Source: Gammaproteobacteria bacterium (GTDB lineage: Bacteria; Pseudomonadota; Gammaproteobacteria; SZUA-229). From it: DNA of 40,779 nt. A program made the translations under genes and the position numbers. The notes beneath the pieces are model-generated. The model saw only the letters and a program-made list of their open reading frames with translations. It was not told the DNA's origin and ran no database searches. Numbering within the stretch: position 1 is the stretch's first letter; the number at the start of each line of letters is the position of its first letter. The DNA lies in assembly GCA_029881275.1 (NCBI GenBank), contig JAOUMX010000006.1, positions 1-40,779 on the forward strand. The letters run 5' to 3'. Of this stretch, positions 8,818 through 17,336 are shown in pieces.

Positions 8818-11517
8818 CTACCCTGCTCTCTGTATTGCCACAGCAGTGACTTTAAATTCAGGTGTATTGGCATCCATATCAAGCACACCACTGGTTAACT
8901 GATTAATCGCCACTTCCGGAAAATGAAAGGTAGTAAACAGAACACCGGGTTTTACCTGATCACTTAATTTGGCACCCAGGTGAGTCAATCCGTGCCGTGA
9001 TCGTACGGCCACCGAATCATCATCATGAATATCATAGCGTTGCGCATCGTGAGGATTAATTAATAAAACATCCTTATTAACAATATCAATATTGGGCGTG
9101 CGCCGTGTCATCGAGCCACAGTTATAATGTTGCAGCCGCCTTCCAGTCGTCAGGATAAACGGGTAATTATTTATATCATCGCCAAGCAGTTCCGGCGTTT
9201 CAATAAACCTGGTAAATACAAACCGGCCCTTACCTGTTTTAAATTCTTCAGTATGCAGCGTTTTAGTATCGCTGCCCTCAACTGACACCGGCCATTGTTT
9301 ACCGTTATCACCCAATGTATCCCAGCGGACACCGGCAAAGAACGGCACCACTTTTGAAATTTCTTCCAGTTGTATGGCCGGATCATAACCTGCCTGCTGA
9401 TAGCCCATACGATTCATAATATCGACCATGATCTGTCCATCGGCTCGTGTACCGGGTAAAGGCTCGATCACCCTGTTTACTTTTTGTATTCGTCTTTCGC
9501 CATTGGTAAAGGTGCCGCTCTTTTCAAGATGGGATGCTGCCGGCAGCACAACATCAGCCATGCTTGCTGTTTCAGTCATAAAGATTTCCTGCACAATGAG
9601 AAAATCCAGATTTTTTAATGCACTTCGAATATGGCCGGTATCCGGATCGGTTTGTAAAATATCTTCACCCATAATCCATAATGCTTTCAGTTTTCCCTGT
9701 GCTGCCGCATGAATCATTTCCGGTGTGGTCAGGCCTTTTTCGACAGGCACCTCACAACCATAATGAAGTGCATAATGCTGGCGTGCCTTTTCATCACTGA
9801 TATCAAGATAACCGGCACCCAGTTCAGGTTGCACACCCATATCCGCGGCACCCTGAACATTATTCTGACCACGCAAGGGATTAACGCCGACACCGGGCCG
9901 GCCAATATTGCCGGTCATCATGGCCATGGATGCAACCAGCATAACACCACGACTGCCCTGATAATGTTCAGTAAGACCAAGACCATGAAAACACATGGCA
10001 TTGTTTGCCTGACCATAGAGCAATGCCGCTTCACGTACCTGTTGACGACTGACGCCGGTTACCTGTTCACATTCATCAATATCAATCGCCAGTGCCGATT
10101 GTTTAAATTCACTAAAACCTTCTGTACGTTGTGTTATGAAAGATTCATCTATCAGGTTGTCTGTAATAAGGTAATAGATAAACATATCCAGCAATGCGAC
10201 ATTCGTACCCGGGCGTAATTGCAAATGAATAGCCGCATAACGCGTCAGTTCAATGGCACGGGGATCAATAACAATGAGTGAAACACCTTTCATGGCGGCC
10301 TGACGAATTTTGGCACCGGTAACCGGATGTGCTTCCGTTGAATTGGCGCCAATCACCAGCAGACAGTCTGCCAGCGGAATCTGATCAATAGAGTTGGTTG
10401 CGGCGCCGGTACCAAATGTCTGGCGCATACCAAATGCTGTAGGTGCGTGACAGACGCGGGCACAACCATCGATATTGTTATTGCCTATAACCACACGCAT
10501 AAACTTTTGCATTAAATAATTTTCTTCATTGGTACAGCGTGATGATGAAATACCGGCAATTGCCTGAGCACCCTGCACCTGTTTAATATGATTCAGGGTG
10601 TCTGCAATATAATCTAATGCCTCATCCCAGCTAACCGGCTGAAGTTGGTTATCTTTTCGAATTAAAGGTGTTGTCAAACGATCCGGATGACGGATATATT
10701 CAAAGGCATAGCGACCTTTAACACAGGCATGACCCTGATTAACCGCGGCATCTTTAACCGCAGTAATGGCTTTAATGTCACCTTTTTTAAGCAGCACCTC
10801 GAGATTGCAGCCGACACCACAATAGGTGCAGACAGTGCGCACACGCTGATCGGCGTGCATTGTTTTTGCCCGATAACGATCCGTCAGCGCATTGGTCGGA
10901 CAGGTTTGCACACAACAACCACAGGCAACACATTCAGAAAACTTTATTTCTTCATCCATGGAAAAAATAATCTCCGCATCATAACCACGGCCCTTCATTG
11001 CCAGCACCATTTCACCCTGCACTTCATCACAGGCACGAATACAGCGATAACAGTGAATACACTGCGATGCATCGAAATGAATATAAGGATGACTGGTGTC
11101 CTCATTGACTGATATTTTTCGCAGCGGGAAACGTATTTCCTCAACAGGGATGTGTTCGATCAGTTGTTGAAAAGGTGCTGGCAATTCATCTTTCCGGGGC
11201 AAGCGGTGATTAACAGGATAATCGCTCAGCAGTAATTCCATAATGGTCGACCGGAGTTTTGTGATAACGGGCGAGTCGGTAAATATATAGTCCCCATCTG
11301 TGACCGGCGTATGACAGGATGCCTGCACACGTCTTGGTCCGTTTTCACTGCTGGCAACTTCAACACTGCAAAGCCGGCAGTTACCAAATGGTTCCAGGCT
11401 GTCTTCATGGCATAAAACTGGCGGTGTATGCTCAGGCAGGCATCGGCTTACAAACTGATAAATGGTTTCACCGTTTTTAATTGCATAGGCCTGATGATTG
11501 ATAAATGCCTGACTCAT
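8818..11517 (-). CDS. formate dehydrogenase catalytic (alpha) subunit, Cys type
   Basis: An 899-aa cytoplasmic molybdopterin enzyme that oxidises formate to CO2 and passes electrons to the adjacent NAD-reducing subunit. Domains in order: an N-terminal [2Fe-2S] domain (C36, C47, C50, C68); a two-cluster ferredoxin (C153/156/159/163 and C196/199/202/206); a proximal [4Fe-4S] site (C230, C233, C237, C265); and the bis-MGD domain. The metal ligand is C352 in GCARVCH, where E. coli FdhF has selenocysteine; H357 is the conserved partner. NPLRGQNNVQGAADMG and NSTEAHPVTG are typical of formate dehydrogenases. The His/Cys3 cluster motif normally found around residue 100 in FdsA and NuoG is missing. 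Start by ATGA overlap with the upstream gene (11514-11517). Confidence 0.92.
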   Translation of the reverse strand: MSQAFINHQAYAIKNGETIYQFVSRCLPEHTPPVLCHEDSLEPFGNCRLCSVEVASSENGPRRVQASCHTPVTDGDYIFTDSPVITKLRSTIMELLLSDYPVNHRLPRKDELPAPFQQLIEHIPVEEIRFPLRKISVNEDTSHPYIHFDASQCIHCYRCIRACDEVQGEMVLAMKGRGYDAEIIFSMDEEIKFSECVACGCCVQTCPTNALTDRYRAKTMHADQRVRTVCTYCGVGCNLEVLLKKGDIKAITAVKDAAVNQGHACVKGRYAFEYIRHPDRLTTPLIRKDNQLQPVSWDEALDYIADTLNHIKQVQGAQAIAGISSSRCTNEENYLMQKFMRVVIGNNNIDGCARVCHAPTAFGMRQTFGTGAATNSIDQIPLADCLLVIGANSTEAHPVTGAKIRQAAMKGVSLIVIDPRAIELTRYAAIHLQLRPGTNVALLDMFIYYLITDNLIDESFITQRTEGFSEFKQSALAIDIDECEQVTGVSRQQVREAALLYGQANNAMCFHGLGLTEHYQGSRGVMLVASMAMMTGNIGRPGVGVNPLRGQNNVQGAADMGVQPELGAGYLDISDEKARQHYALHYGCEVPVEKGLTTPEMIHAAAQGKLKALWIMGEDILQTDPDTGHIRSALKNLDFLIVQEIFMTETASMADVVLPAASHLEKSGTFTNGERRIQKVNRVIEPLPGTRADGQIMVDIMNRMGYQQAGYDPAIQLEEISKVVPFFAGVRWDTLGDNGKQWPVSVEGSDTKTLHTEEFKTGKGRFVFTRFIETPELLGDDINNYPFILTTGRRLQHYNCGSMTRRTPNIDIVNKDVLLINPHDAQRYDIHDDDSVAVRSRHGLTHLGAKLSDQVKPGVLFTTFHFPEVAINQLTSGVLDMDANTPEFKVTAVAIQRAG

Positions 11518-13127
11518 AGTGACGCCTCTACAAAGTAGCCGGACAATTCATCAGAAAAATATTTCTGTATATTACGAATCGGCAATGGCAGACCACTACC
11601 AAGACCGCAGAGAGAACCATGCTCAAGAACATCAAGCAGATCATTAAACGCAGTCACATTAACAGCGGATCCTGTGGTTGCCGCCATAAGCATCTGATGA
11701 CCTTTCGCCGTACCCAGACGACAGGGTAAACATTTACCACAGGATTCACTGGCCATGAATTCAAACAAATGCCGCATGAAATCCAGCATTGGAAATGTTT
11801 TTGGGATAATAACAATACCGGCATGCCCGAGCAGAAACCCCTGCTGCTCAAATGATTCAAAATCCACTGTCAGATCAGGAATTTTTGAAACAGGCACTAC
11901 CCCGCCTAATGGACCACCTACCTGTATTGCTTTAGCATCAACTGAAAAACCACCGGCAACATGATAAATTAATTTTTGCAGGGATTCGCCCATGTCCACT
12001 TCATAAACACCGGGTCGTTTAACACCATGATCCAGACAAACCAGTTTTGTGCCACTGCTTTTTTCTGTACCCATGGCAGAAAATGCCAGGCCAGTGTTCT
12101 TTAATATCCAGGGAATAGCTGCAAACGTTTCAACATTACTGATCAGTGTTGGTTTATCAAATAATCCCTGTTGTGCAGGATAAGGCGGCCGTGTTCTGAC
12201 TTCCGGTTTTAAACCTTCGATAGAATTTAGCAAGGCGGTTTCTTCACCACAGATATAGGAACCCGCACCTTGAATCACTCGCAACTTAAATTGTGCTGTC
12301 TGACAGACCGTTGTTTTTTCAAAATCTTCAATTGCCCGGGCAATAATTTTATATGCACCCGGGTATTCTGCTCGAATGTAAATAAAACCACTATGAGCAT
12401 CACAGGCATAAGCGGCAGCAAGCATTCCCGCAAGAATCAGATGTGGATGTATTTCCAGAAGATAACGATCAGAAAAAGCACCGGGATCACCTTCATCGGC
12501 ATTACAAATTACAAATTTCTGTTCACTGATGGTCTCTGCACAGGCAACCAGCTTGCTCGCAAAGGGAAAGCCTGCCCCGCCTCTACCCCGTAGTGAAGAA
12601 TCTTTTAGTTCATTTATAATTTTGTCTTTATTTAAAAGTACGGACTGATAAAAAATATTTAAATCATCAACATCAGCGTTAAACACTGAAACCGATGAGG
12701 CGTTATAAAATGGAATGCTATCAGCCTGCTGTTTATTACCCGAAAAACACTGGCTGACATCAAATACATTATCGCTTTCCAGGAAGGCTTCACCACGATA
12801 ACAATGACCAAGACATCTAACCTCACCTGTTTCATGCTTTTGATAACGCTTATCCAGTGCTGCCTGTAGATGATGTTGATTGCCCTTGAGTAGACAGGAC
12901 GTACCATTACAAACATAAGCCCGTTTCCCCTGATTGTCAGCCTTAAGAAAATCATAAAATGAACTGGTGGCCAGCAAATGTGCAACAGCGATCTGATGCT
13001 GTTGTGAAATGTGAGTCAACTGTGTATCTGAAGGGCAACCCTGATCTTTCGCAGCATCAGTTAAAAGCTCGAACAGGGTTTTATCTTGACTATGCCGGGC
13101 ACTGATTGCTCGTATGTTGCGGGACAT
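11514..13127 (-). CDS. NAD-dependent formate dehydrogenase diaphorase subunit (NuoE-NuoF fusion)
   Basis: A 537-aa fusion. Residues about 1-140 form a NuoE-like thioredoxin-fold [2Fe-2S] domain (cysteines in VCNGTSC and VRCLGHC). The rest is NuoF-like, with the NADH/FMN sites LRGRGGAGFPF, NADEGDPGAF and GSYICGEETALL. A C-terminal [4Fe-4S] site lies in ESCGKCLPC plus the Cys of SLCGLG. It transfers electrons between FMN/NAD+ and the formate dehydrogenase clusters, as in FdsB or HoxF-like proteins. I chose ATG 13127 because TTGAGG lies six bases upstream; an ATG six codons earlier (13145) lacks such a site. First gene of the formate dehydrogenase - Lon - Usp run. Confidence 0.9.
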   Translation of the reverse strand: MSRNIRAISARHSQDKTLFELLTDAAKDQGCPSDTQLTHISQQHQIAVAHLLATSSFYDFLKADNQGKRAYVCNGTSCLLKGNQHHLQAALDKRYQKHETGEVRCLGHCYRGEAFLESDNVFDVSQCFSGNKQQADSIPFYNASSVSVFNADVDDLNIFYQSVLLNKDKIINELKDSSLRGRGGAGFPFASKLVACAETISEQKFVICNADEGDPGAFSDRYLLEIHPHLILAGMLAAAYACDAHSGFIYIRAEYPGAYKIIARAIEDFEKTTVCQTAQFKLRVIQGAGSYICGEETALLNSIEGLKPEVRTRPPYPAQQGLFDKPTLISNVETFAAIPWILKNTGLAFSAMGTEKSSGTKLVCLDHGVKRPGVYEVDMGESLQKLIYHVAGGFSVDAKAIQVGGPLGGVVPVSKIPDLTVDFESFEQQGFLLGHAGIVIIPKTFPMLDFMRHLFEFMASESCGKCLPCRLGTAKGHQMLMAATTGSAVNVTAFNDLLDVLEHGSLCGLGSGLPLPIRNIQKYFSDELSGYFVEASL

Positions 13128-13263
13128 CGGCCACCTCAACAGCATGGATTAAGACTAGTGATATGTTAAATTATCAACCTGTTTGTGAATACCCGAGTTG
13201 ATATGAATTAAGGTCAGTTCCAGTAATTGTATTAAATCAGCATCTTAGAGAAACAGTGGGATA

Positions 13264-13752
13264 TTAGAAGCCTTTTTCCAGCAATAGCCGATTAATCAGC
13301 TCACGGGAATCATCCTTATCATCCAGCCTGTCGACCGGTAGCCAGGACATATCATTTTCCAGTCGGTAGGAGTTTACATACTCATGCGGGGCACTGCCCT
13401 GCCAGTCCGCCGGCGATAACATGGAGAAATAGGTATGACCATTGGACTTTTGATAAAGATGATAAATCTTTCCGGGAATACGTTTGAAATTACATTCTGC
13501 GCGGTGCAGATCCTGATCAAGTCTGGCTTCTTCAAGCACCGCTTGCGCTTCACGCTGCAGTGATTTTATCTGATCGGCAATCACCTTGAGCTTGGCACTG
13601 ACGCGGGTATTGACCATGGCATCGGCTTCTGAAATCTGCCGGGCCAGATCAACCAGTTCCACCTGGGGTGCGAGACGGCTAACCGGATAAGGTGAGGTGC
13701 TGGCTTCACCCTGATGATTGGCACCGGTATGTTTGCTGGGTGGTTTAGTCAT
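13264..13752 (-). CDS. DUF2452 family protein
   Basis: A 162-aa soluble protein matching the pattern I know for DUF2452: an N-terminal KPPS element, PYPVSRLAP (about 21-29), an Ile/Ala-rich helix with KLKVIADQIKSLQREAQ, then CNFKRIPGKIYHLY and YFSMLSPADW. The ending ENDMSWLPVDR is also characteristic. No signal peptide or membrane segment is seen. The central helix could be a coiled coil. The molecular function of the family is not known to me. It lies 136 bases upstream of the formate dehydrogenase operon on the same strand, so it is probably transcribed separately. A 12-base palindrome (13792-13803) sits in its upstream region. Confidence 0.85.
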   Translation of the reverse strand: MTKPPSKHTGANHQGEASTSPYPVSRLAPQVELVDLARQISEADAMVNTRVSAKLKVIADQIKSLQREAQAVLEEARLDQDLHRAECNFKRIPGKIYHLYQKSNGHTYFSMLSPADWQGSAPHEYVNSYRLENDMSWLPVDRLDDKDDSRELINRLLLEKGF

Positions 13753-13872
13753 GCCGATATTCTACAACTACTGAGATTACCGCGTCAGCAAAAAAGCGCT
13801 TTTGATTTATCCCCACATTGAGCAAGCTGAGGAATGAACCATATTTATGGAGATTTCTGCGAAGATGTCTGA

Positions 13873-13893
13873 GCGAATCGACTTATGATTCGC
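13873..13893. repeat. inverted repeat, 7-bp stem
   Basis: GCGAATC (13873-13879) and GATTCGC (13887-13893) are perfect inverted copies with a 7-base loop. It is the first of the hairpins in the intergenic block, and it is not followed by a T-run. Confidence 0.75.
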
Positions 13894-13981
13894 GAGTTCC
13901 GCATTAGGGCAGGACGCCCGTAATTAGAACAACGCAGGAGCGGTTGTCGAGCAGCCATAAATAATGCGAATGACGAAGGAA

Positions 13982-14006
13982 CCTCCATGCGTTTGTTGCA
14001 TGGAGG
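13982..14006. repeat. inverted repeat, 9-bp stem
   Basis: CCTCCATGC (13982-13990) and GCATGGAGG (13998-14006) are perfect inverted copies with a 7-base loop. There is no adjacent U-tract, so a simple terminator is unlikely. Confidence 0.8.
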
Positions 14007-14017
14007 CTTGTGATTGT

Positions 14018-14070
14018 GGGCGGCACTTTTTGCTTACTTTTTCTTGCTGAAGAGAAAAAGTAAGCCGCCC
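14018..14070. repeat. long interrupted hairpin with 12-bp and 6-bp stems
   Basis: The inner arms CTTACTTTTTCT (14033-14044) and AGAAAAAGTAAG (14053-14064) pair perfectly around an 8-base loop. Directly outside the right arm CCGCCC (14065-14070) pairs with GGGCGG (14018-14023). The left side has nine extra bases (14024-14032) that partly repeat the inner arm. Hairpins with CTTACTTTTT arms bounded by GC-rich ends are a kind of dispersed repeat I associate with several gammaproteobacterial genomes. Copy number here cannot be judged from one window. Confidence 0.8.
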
Positions 14071-14167
14071 AGGCAGGGCGAAACAAAAGTATGAGTATTG
14101 AATGAGAAATATTAAGAATAAAAACCCGGGAATCTTCAGCTGAATTTAGAATAGCATTAAAACCGAG

Positions 14168-14187
14168 ATTGCTTCGTACCTCGCAAT
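14168..14187. repeat. REP-like imperfect palindrome
   Basis: ATTGCTTCGTACCTCGCAAT has five perfect terminal pairs and partial inner symmetry. Its reverse complement, beginning ATTGCGAGG, resembles the 'CATTGCGAGG...GAAGCAATC' extragenic repeat common in many bacterial chromosomes. Confidence 0.55.
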
Positions 14188-14228
14188 GACCGCCATCATT
14201 ATTCAATATTCCCTGCGCATCTATATAG

Positions 14229-17200
14229 TTATTGCTTGCCCCGAAATTTTAACAACACCATTTTAACATCATGCCCCGCGGCCAGCGCAGCCGGTATGGT
14301 CACCAGTGTTACCACGGTAGCGAACATCAGCCCCCAGGATAAAGCCAATGCCATGGGTGATACAAACGGATCCATGCCGCCCCAGCCATACGCGGTTGGC
14401 AACAGACCGACCACAGTTGTGGTGGCCGTTAATAACACTGCACGTAAACGTCGCCGGCCGGCAAGCACAATAGCATCATGCAAATTCATACCCGCTTCAT
14501 GGGCACGCTGAATAAATACCAGTAACACCAGCGAACTGTTCACCACCACACCGGTAAGTGCCACAAAACCTAAACTGGAGAAGAACGATAATGGCATCGG
14601 TTTCCAGAACAGGTCATGAAAATAAAAACTGACAATAATACCAAAGGCGCCAAAGGGAATAGCCAGCATAACAATTAATGGATAACTCAAATTATTAAAC
14701 TGAATTGCGAGGATAAAGAAAATGGCAACCAGCGCGATAACAAATGCTTTACCCAGACTGACAAATGACTCACGATTTTTTTCTTCTTCACCACCATAAT
14801 TGACATTCACTGTATCCTTGAGATTATCTTTCCACTCTGCTTCGTGTTTCTGCACCAGCTTATTCAGCTCTAAACTGGTAATTTGTTTAGTGTCTATATC
14901 AGCGACAACGCTGACAATACGCACAGCTTCTTTATGACGTATGGTGGTGAATCCCGGATGTTCTTCAAAATACGCAATCTTATGCAAAGGCACCAGGCCA
15001 TCACGTTTATTTGGAATTAATAATTCTTTTAGCTGTTGTAATTCGTCAGTGTTATTTTCCGGAAAACGTATGGTGACATCGACTTCTTCTGTGCCTTTAC
15101 GAATCGTTGAAACCACAAGCCCACCAACAGCAGCACGCACATGTTGTGATGCCGTGGCCAGATCGACGCCCGCATAGGTTGCCAGTTCACGATTGAGGAC
15201 CACTCGTATTTCATCATCACCGCGTTTCAAACCACTATCTATACCCATAACACCCGGTATAGTTTTTAAATATTCAATCAACTGTTTGGCAGCCTGTTCA
15301 CTGGCCTTGTCACTGTAACTAAAAATTTCCGCTTCCAGGGGACGGCCAACCGGTGGGCCGGGGCGCAATGCAGTCGCTGCAATTTCAAGATCCGGGTATT
15401 TCTGTTCCAGCATCTCGGCTATTTTGTTCATGTCATCCATGGCATTATGTCCGGGACGCGCGACCGCCGGTAAATAAATCGCACGAATCTGACCATAGCG
15501 ACTTCCACGGCGCGTTAATAAATCACCCTGATCGACAGAGACGTCACCACTTTTTAGCAACGTCGCTTCAAGTACCTCTGGATTAATGTGTTCACGCATT
15601 TCACGGTCAATTTTGCGCAATATTTCACGCATGGTATCCAGACTGGTGCCCGACTCAGCCGTCACGCGCACAATGTATTCATCTACGCCAACGGGCGGAA
15701 ACAACTGGAAAGACAAACTGGTTTTAGCCAGCATCAATGCGGCAATTAACATCAAAAACGAAAAACTGATGGTTACCCAGCGAAAATGAATCGCTTTCTC
15801 CAGCACCCAGCCATAAAAGTTTTCCAGCGCCATCAACCAGGCGCGTTCTTTGGGGTGCTTATTCGGGTTAGTAACATGAGCCACATGACTGGGCAGAATC
15901 AAAAATGATTCCAGCCAGGAGAGCATTAACAGGGTAATTACCACAATCGGGATTGCGATAATAAACTTTCCAATCACACCGGTCATAAACATCATCGGTA
16001 AAAAAGCCGCAATGGTGGTCATAATCGTGGTGGTGACCGGACCGATTAACTCAAATGCACCTTTAACTGCAGCGTCATGCGGCTTGAGACCTTTTTCCAT
16101 ATGCCAGGTAATGTTCTCGCCAATGATAATGGCATCATCGACCAGCATACCCAGCACCATGATAAAACCCATCATGGATATTAAATTCAGTGTCACACCC
16201 GAGGCATACAAAACAAACATACCGGTCATAAATATGATGGGCAATCCCCAGGTTGTTGTCATGGCAACAGAGAAACGCAGGAACAATAATAACGAAACAA
16301 AAACCAGTACCAGACCAACAAGGCCGTTATTGGTTAATACACCAAGACGCATACGGGTAAAACGGGAAAAATCCTGGAAAGCGCTGACATCAACCTCAGC
16401 ACCATAACGCTGGGGAATGGTATCCAGATACTGATAAACTTTATCAACGGTATTAATAATATCTGCGTCGATTTTTTTCAATACCAGAAAAGATAATGCA
16501 GGCTCACCTTTTACATCATTAATGACCGCAGGCTTCACCAGTGATTCTGTTACTGTAGCAACATCCTTTAGCTGCAGTACATCACCTCGTTCATTGGCAC
16601 GTAAAACCAGACTGGCGGCATCATTGACATCGGCAAACTCACCGACAACACGAACTGTTTTCTGCCCTTCCAGGGTATCCAGATCACCGCCCGGTGTATT
16701 TAAATTCCAGTTCTGCAACGCCTGTTTGATTTCACGTATAGAAATATGTTCTCTGGACATACGTTCAGGATCAACCACAATACGCATTTCAGCTTTTCGA
16801 TCACCCTGAATAAAAATTCGTGCGACACCATCAATATTCAGAATGTCATCTTTAATATCGTCACCGAGGCGTTTTAGTGCCAGTTCATCCAGAGGTGCCG
16901 AGATCGCCAGACGAATAATCGGAAACACCGCGCCATCAATTTCAGTAACCACCGGATCACGAGGCATATCAGCAGGTAAAGATGCCCGGTCCACGGCCAG
17001 TGAAATATCACTGGTCAAACGCTGGCGATTACTCGCCGCCGGATCAACTTCCATGGTAATAATCCCGGAACTGGGGAAAGACATGGACACCATGGTATCG
17101 ATGCCATTAATTGATCTTAACTCCTGCTCAATGGGTGTAATAATCAGCTGTTCAATTTCTTTGGGTGACGCACCGGGGTAATAAACATCCACCTGGATAC

Positions 17201-17333
17201 GATCCATGTTTACGTTTGGAAACGCTTCACGATTAATAGTCACTGCAGCATAGATACCTATACCCAGTAAAAATATCGAAACCAGATTAACCAGCAGGCC
17301 ACGTGTTACCAGAAAACGAATAATAGCGTGCAT
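14229..17333 (-). CDS. RND-family efflux transporter, inner-membrane pump
   Basis: A 1034-aa pump of the AcrB/HAE-like RND superfamily, driven by proton influx. It has an N-terminal helix (about 12-33), two large periplasmic porter loops and twelve expected helices. The paired Asp of helix IV is intact in GMLVDDAIIIGEN (D399/D400). The C-terminal half repeats the fold, with helices around 860-1020. The length is typical. I place the start at ATG 17333, since GGAGGAG of the preceding gene's 3' end lies six bases upstream. It is last in a TetR - OMF - RND operon. No membrane-fusion protein gene accompanies it, which is unusual for a tripartite pump. Substrate unknown. Confidence 0.92.
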   Translation of the reverse strand: MHAIIRFLVTRGLLVNLVSIFLLGIGIYAAVTINREAFPNVNMDRIQVDVYYPGASPKEIEQLIITPIEQELRSINGIDTMVSMSFPSSGIITMEVDPAASNRQRLTSDISLAVDRASLPADMPRDPVVTEIDGAVFPIIRLAISAPLDELALKRLGDDIKDDILNIDGVARIFIQGDRKAEMRIVVDPERMSREHISIREIKQALQNWNLNTPGGDLDTLEGQKTVRVVGEFADVNDAASLVLRANERGDVLQLKDVATVTESLVKPAVINDVKGEPALSFLVLKKIDADIINTVDKVYQYLDTIPQRYGAEVDVSAFQDFSRFTRMRLGVLTNNGLVGLVLVFVSLLLFLRFSVAMTTTWGLPIIFMTGMFVLYASGVTLNLISMMGFIMVLGMLVDDAIIIGENITWHMEKGLKPHDAAVKGAFELIGPVTTTIMTTIAAFLPMMFMTGVIGKFIIAIPIVVITLLMLSWLESFLILPSHVAHVTNPNKHPKERAWLMALENFYGWVLEKAIHFRWVTISFSFLMLIAALMLAKTSLSFQLFPPVGVDEYIVRVTAESGTSLDTMREILRKIDREMREHINPEVLEATLLKSGDVSVDQGDLLTRRGSRYGQIRAIYLPAVARPGHNAMDDMNKIAEMLEQKYPDLEIAATALRPGPPVGRPLEAEIFSYSDKASEQAAKQLIEYLKTIPGVMGIDSGLKRGDDEIRVVLNRELATYAGVDLATASQHVRAAVGGLVVSTIRKGTEEVDVTIRFPENNTDELQQLKELLIPNKRDGLVPLHKIAYFEEHPGFTTIRHKEAVRIVSVVADIDTKQITSLELNKLVQKHEAEWKDNLKDTVNVNYGGEEEKNRESFVSLGKAFVIALVAIFFILAIQFNNLSYPLIVMLAIPFGAFGIIVSFYFHDLFWKPMPLSFFSSLGFVALTGVVVNSSLVLLVFIQRAHEAGMNLHDAIVLAGRRRLRAVLLTATTTVVGLLPTAYGWGGMDPFVSPMALALSWGLMFATVVTLVTIPAALAAGHDVKMVLLKFRGKQ

Positions 17334-17336
17334 CAA

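Larger units (their letters stand above)
13753..14228 (-). other. 476-base intergenic block with several inverted repeats
   Basis: No convincing gene. The region holds a 12-base palindrome AAAAGCGCTTTT (13792-13803), three hairpins with 7-, 9- and 12-base stems (listed separately) and a REP-like imperfect palindrome at 14168-14187. The composition and hairpin series resemble composite repetitive extragenic elements of Gammaproteobacteria. A frame of 100 codons on the minus strand runs through all the hairpins and is considered spurious. Transcripts of the DUF2452 gene start to the left of it and the RND gene ends to its right. Confidence 0.7.

Noticed and set aside
8591-8902. 103-codon plus-strand frame opposite the small formate dehydrogenase/Lon spacer gene
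   Set aside because: It overlaps the 3' end of the formate dehydrogenase gene, has no start context, and the minus-strand frame has ribosome-site and ATGA evidence.
9709-10218. 169-codon frame antisense to formate dehydrogenase
   Set aside because: The sense strand encodes a fully conserved enzyme; the antisense frame is low-complexity (Thr/His/Ile-rich) and has no family features.
13904-14206. 100-codon minus-strand frame through the hairpin block
   Set aside because: It runs straight across several inverted repeats, has no ribosome-binding site or neighbour coupling, and its start lies in a REP-like sequence; spurious translation of repeats is more likely.
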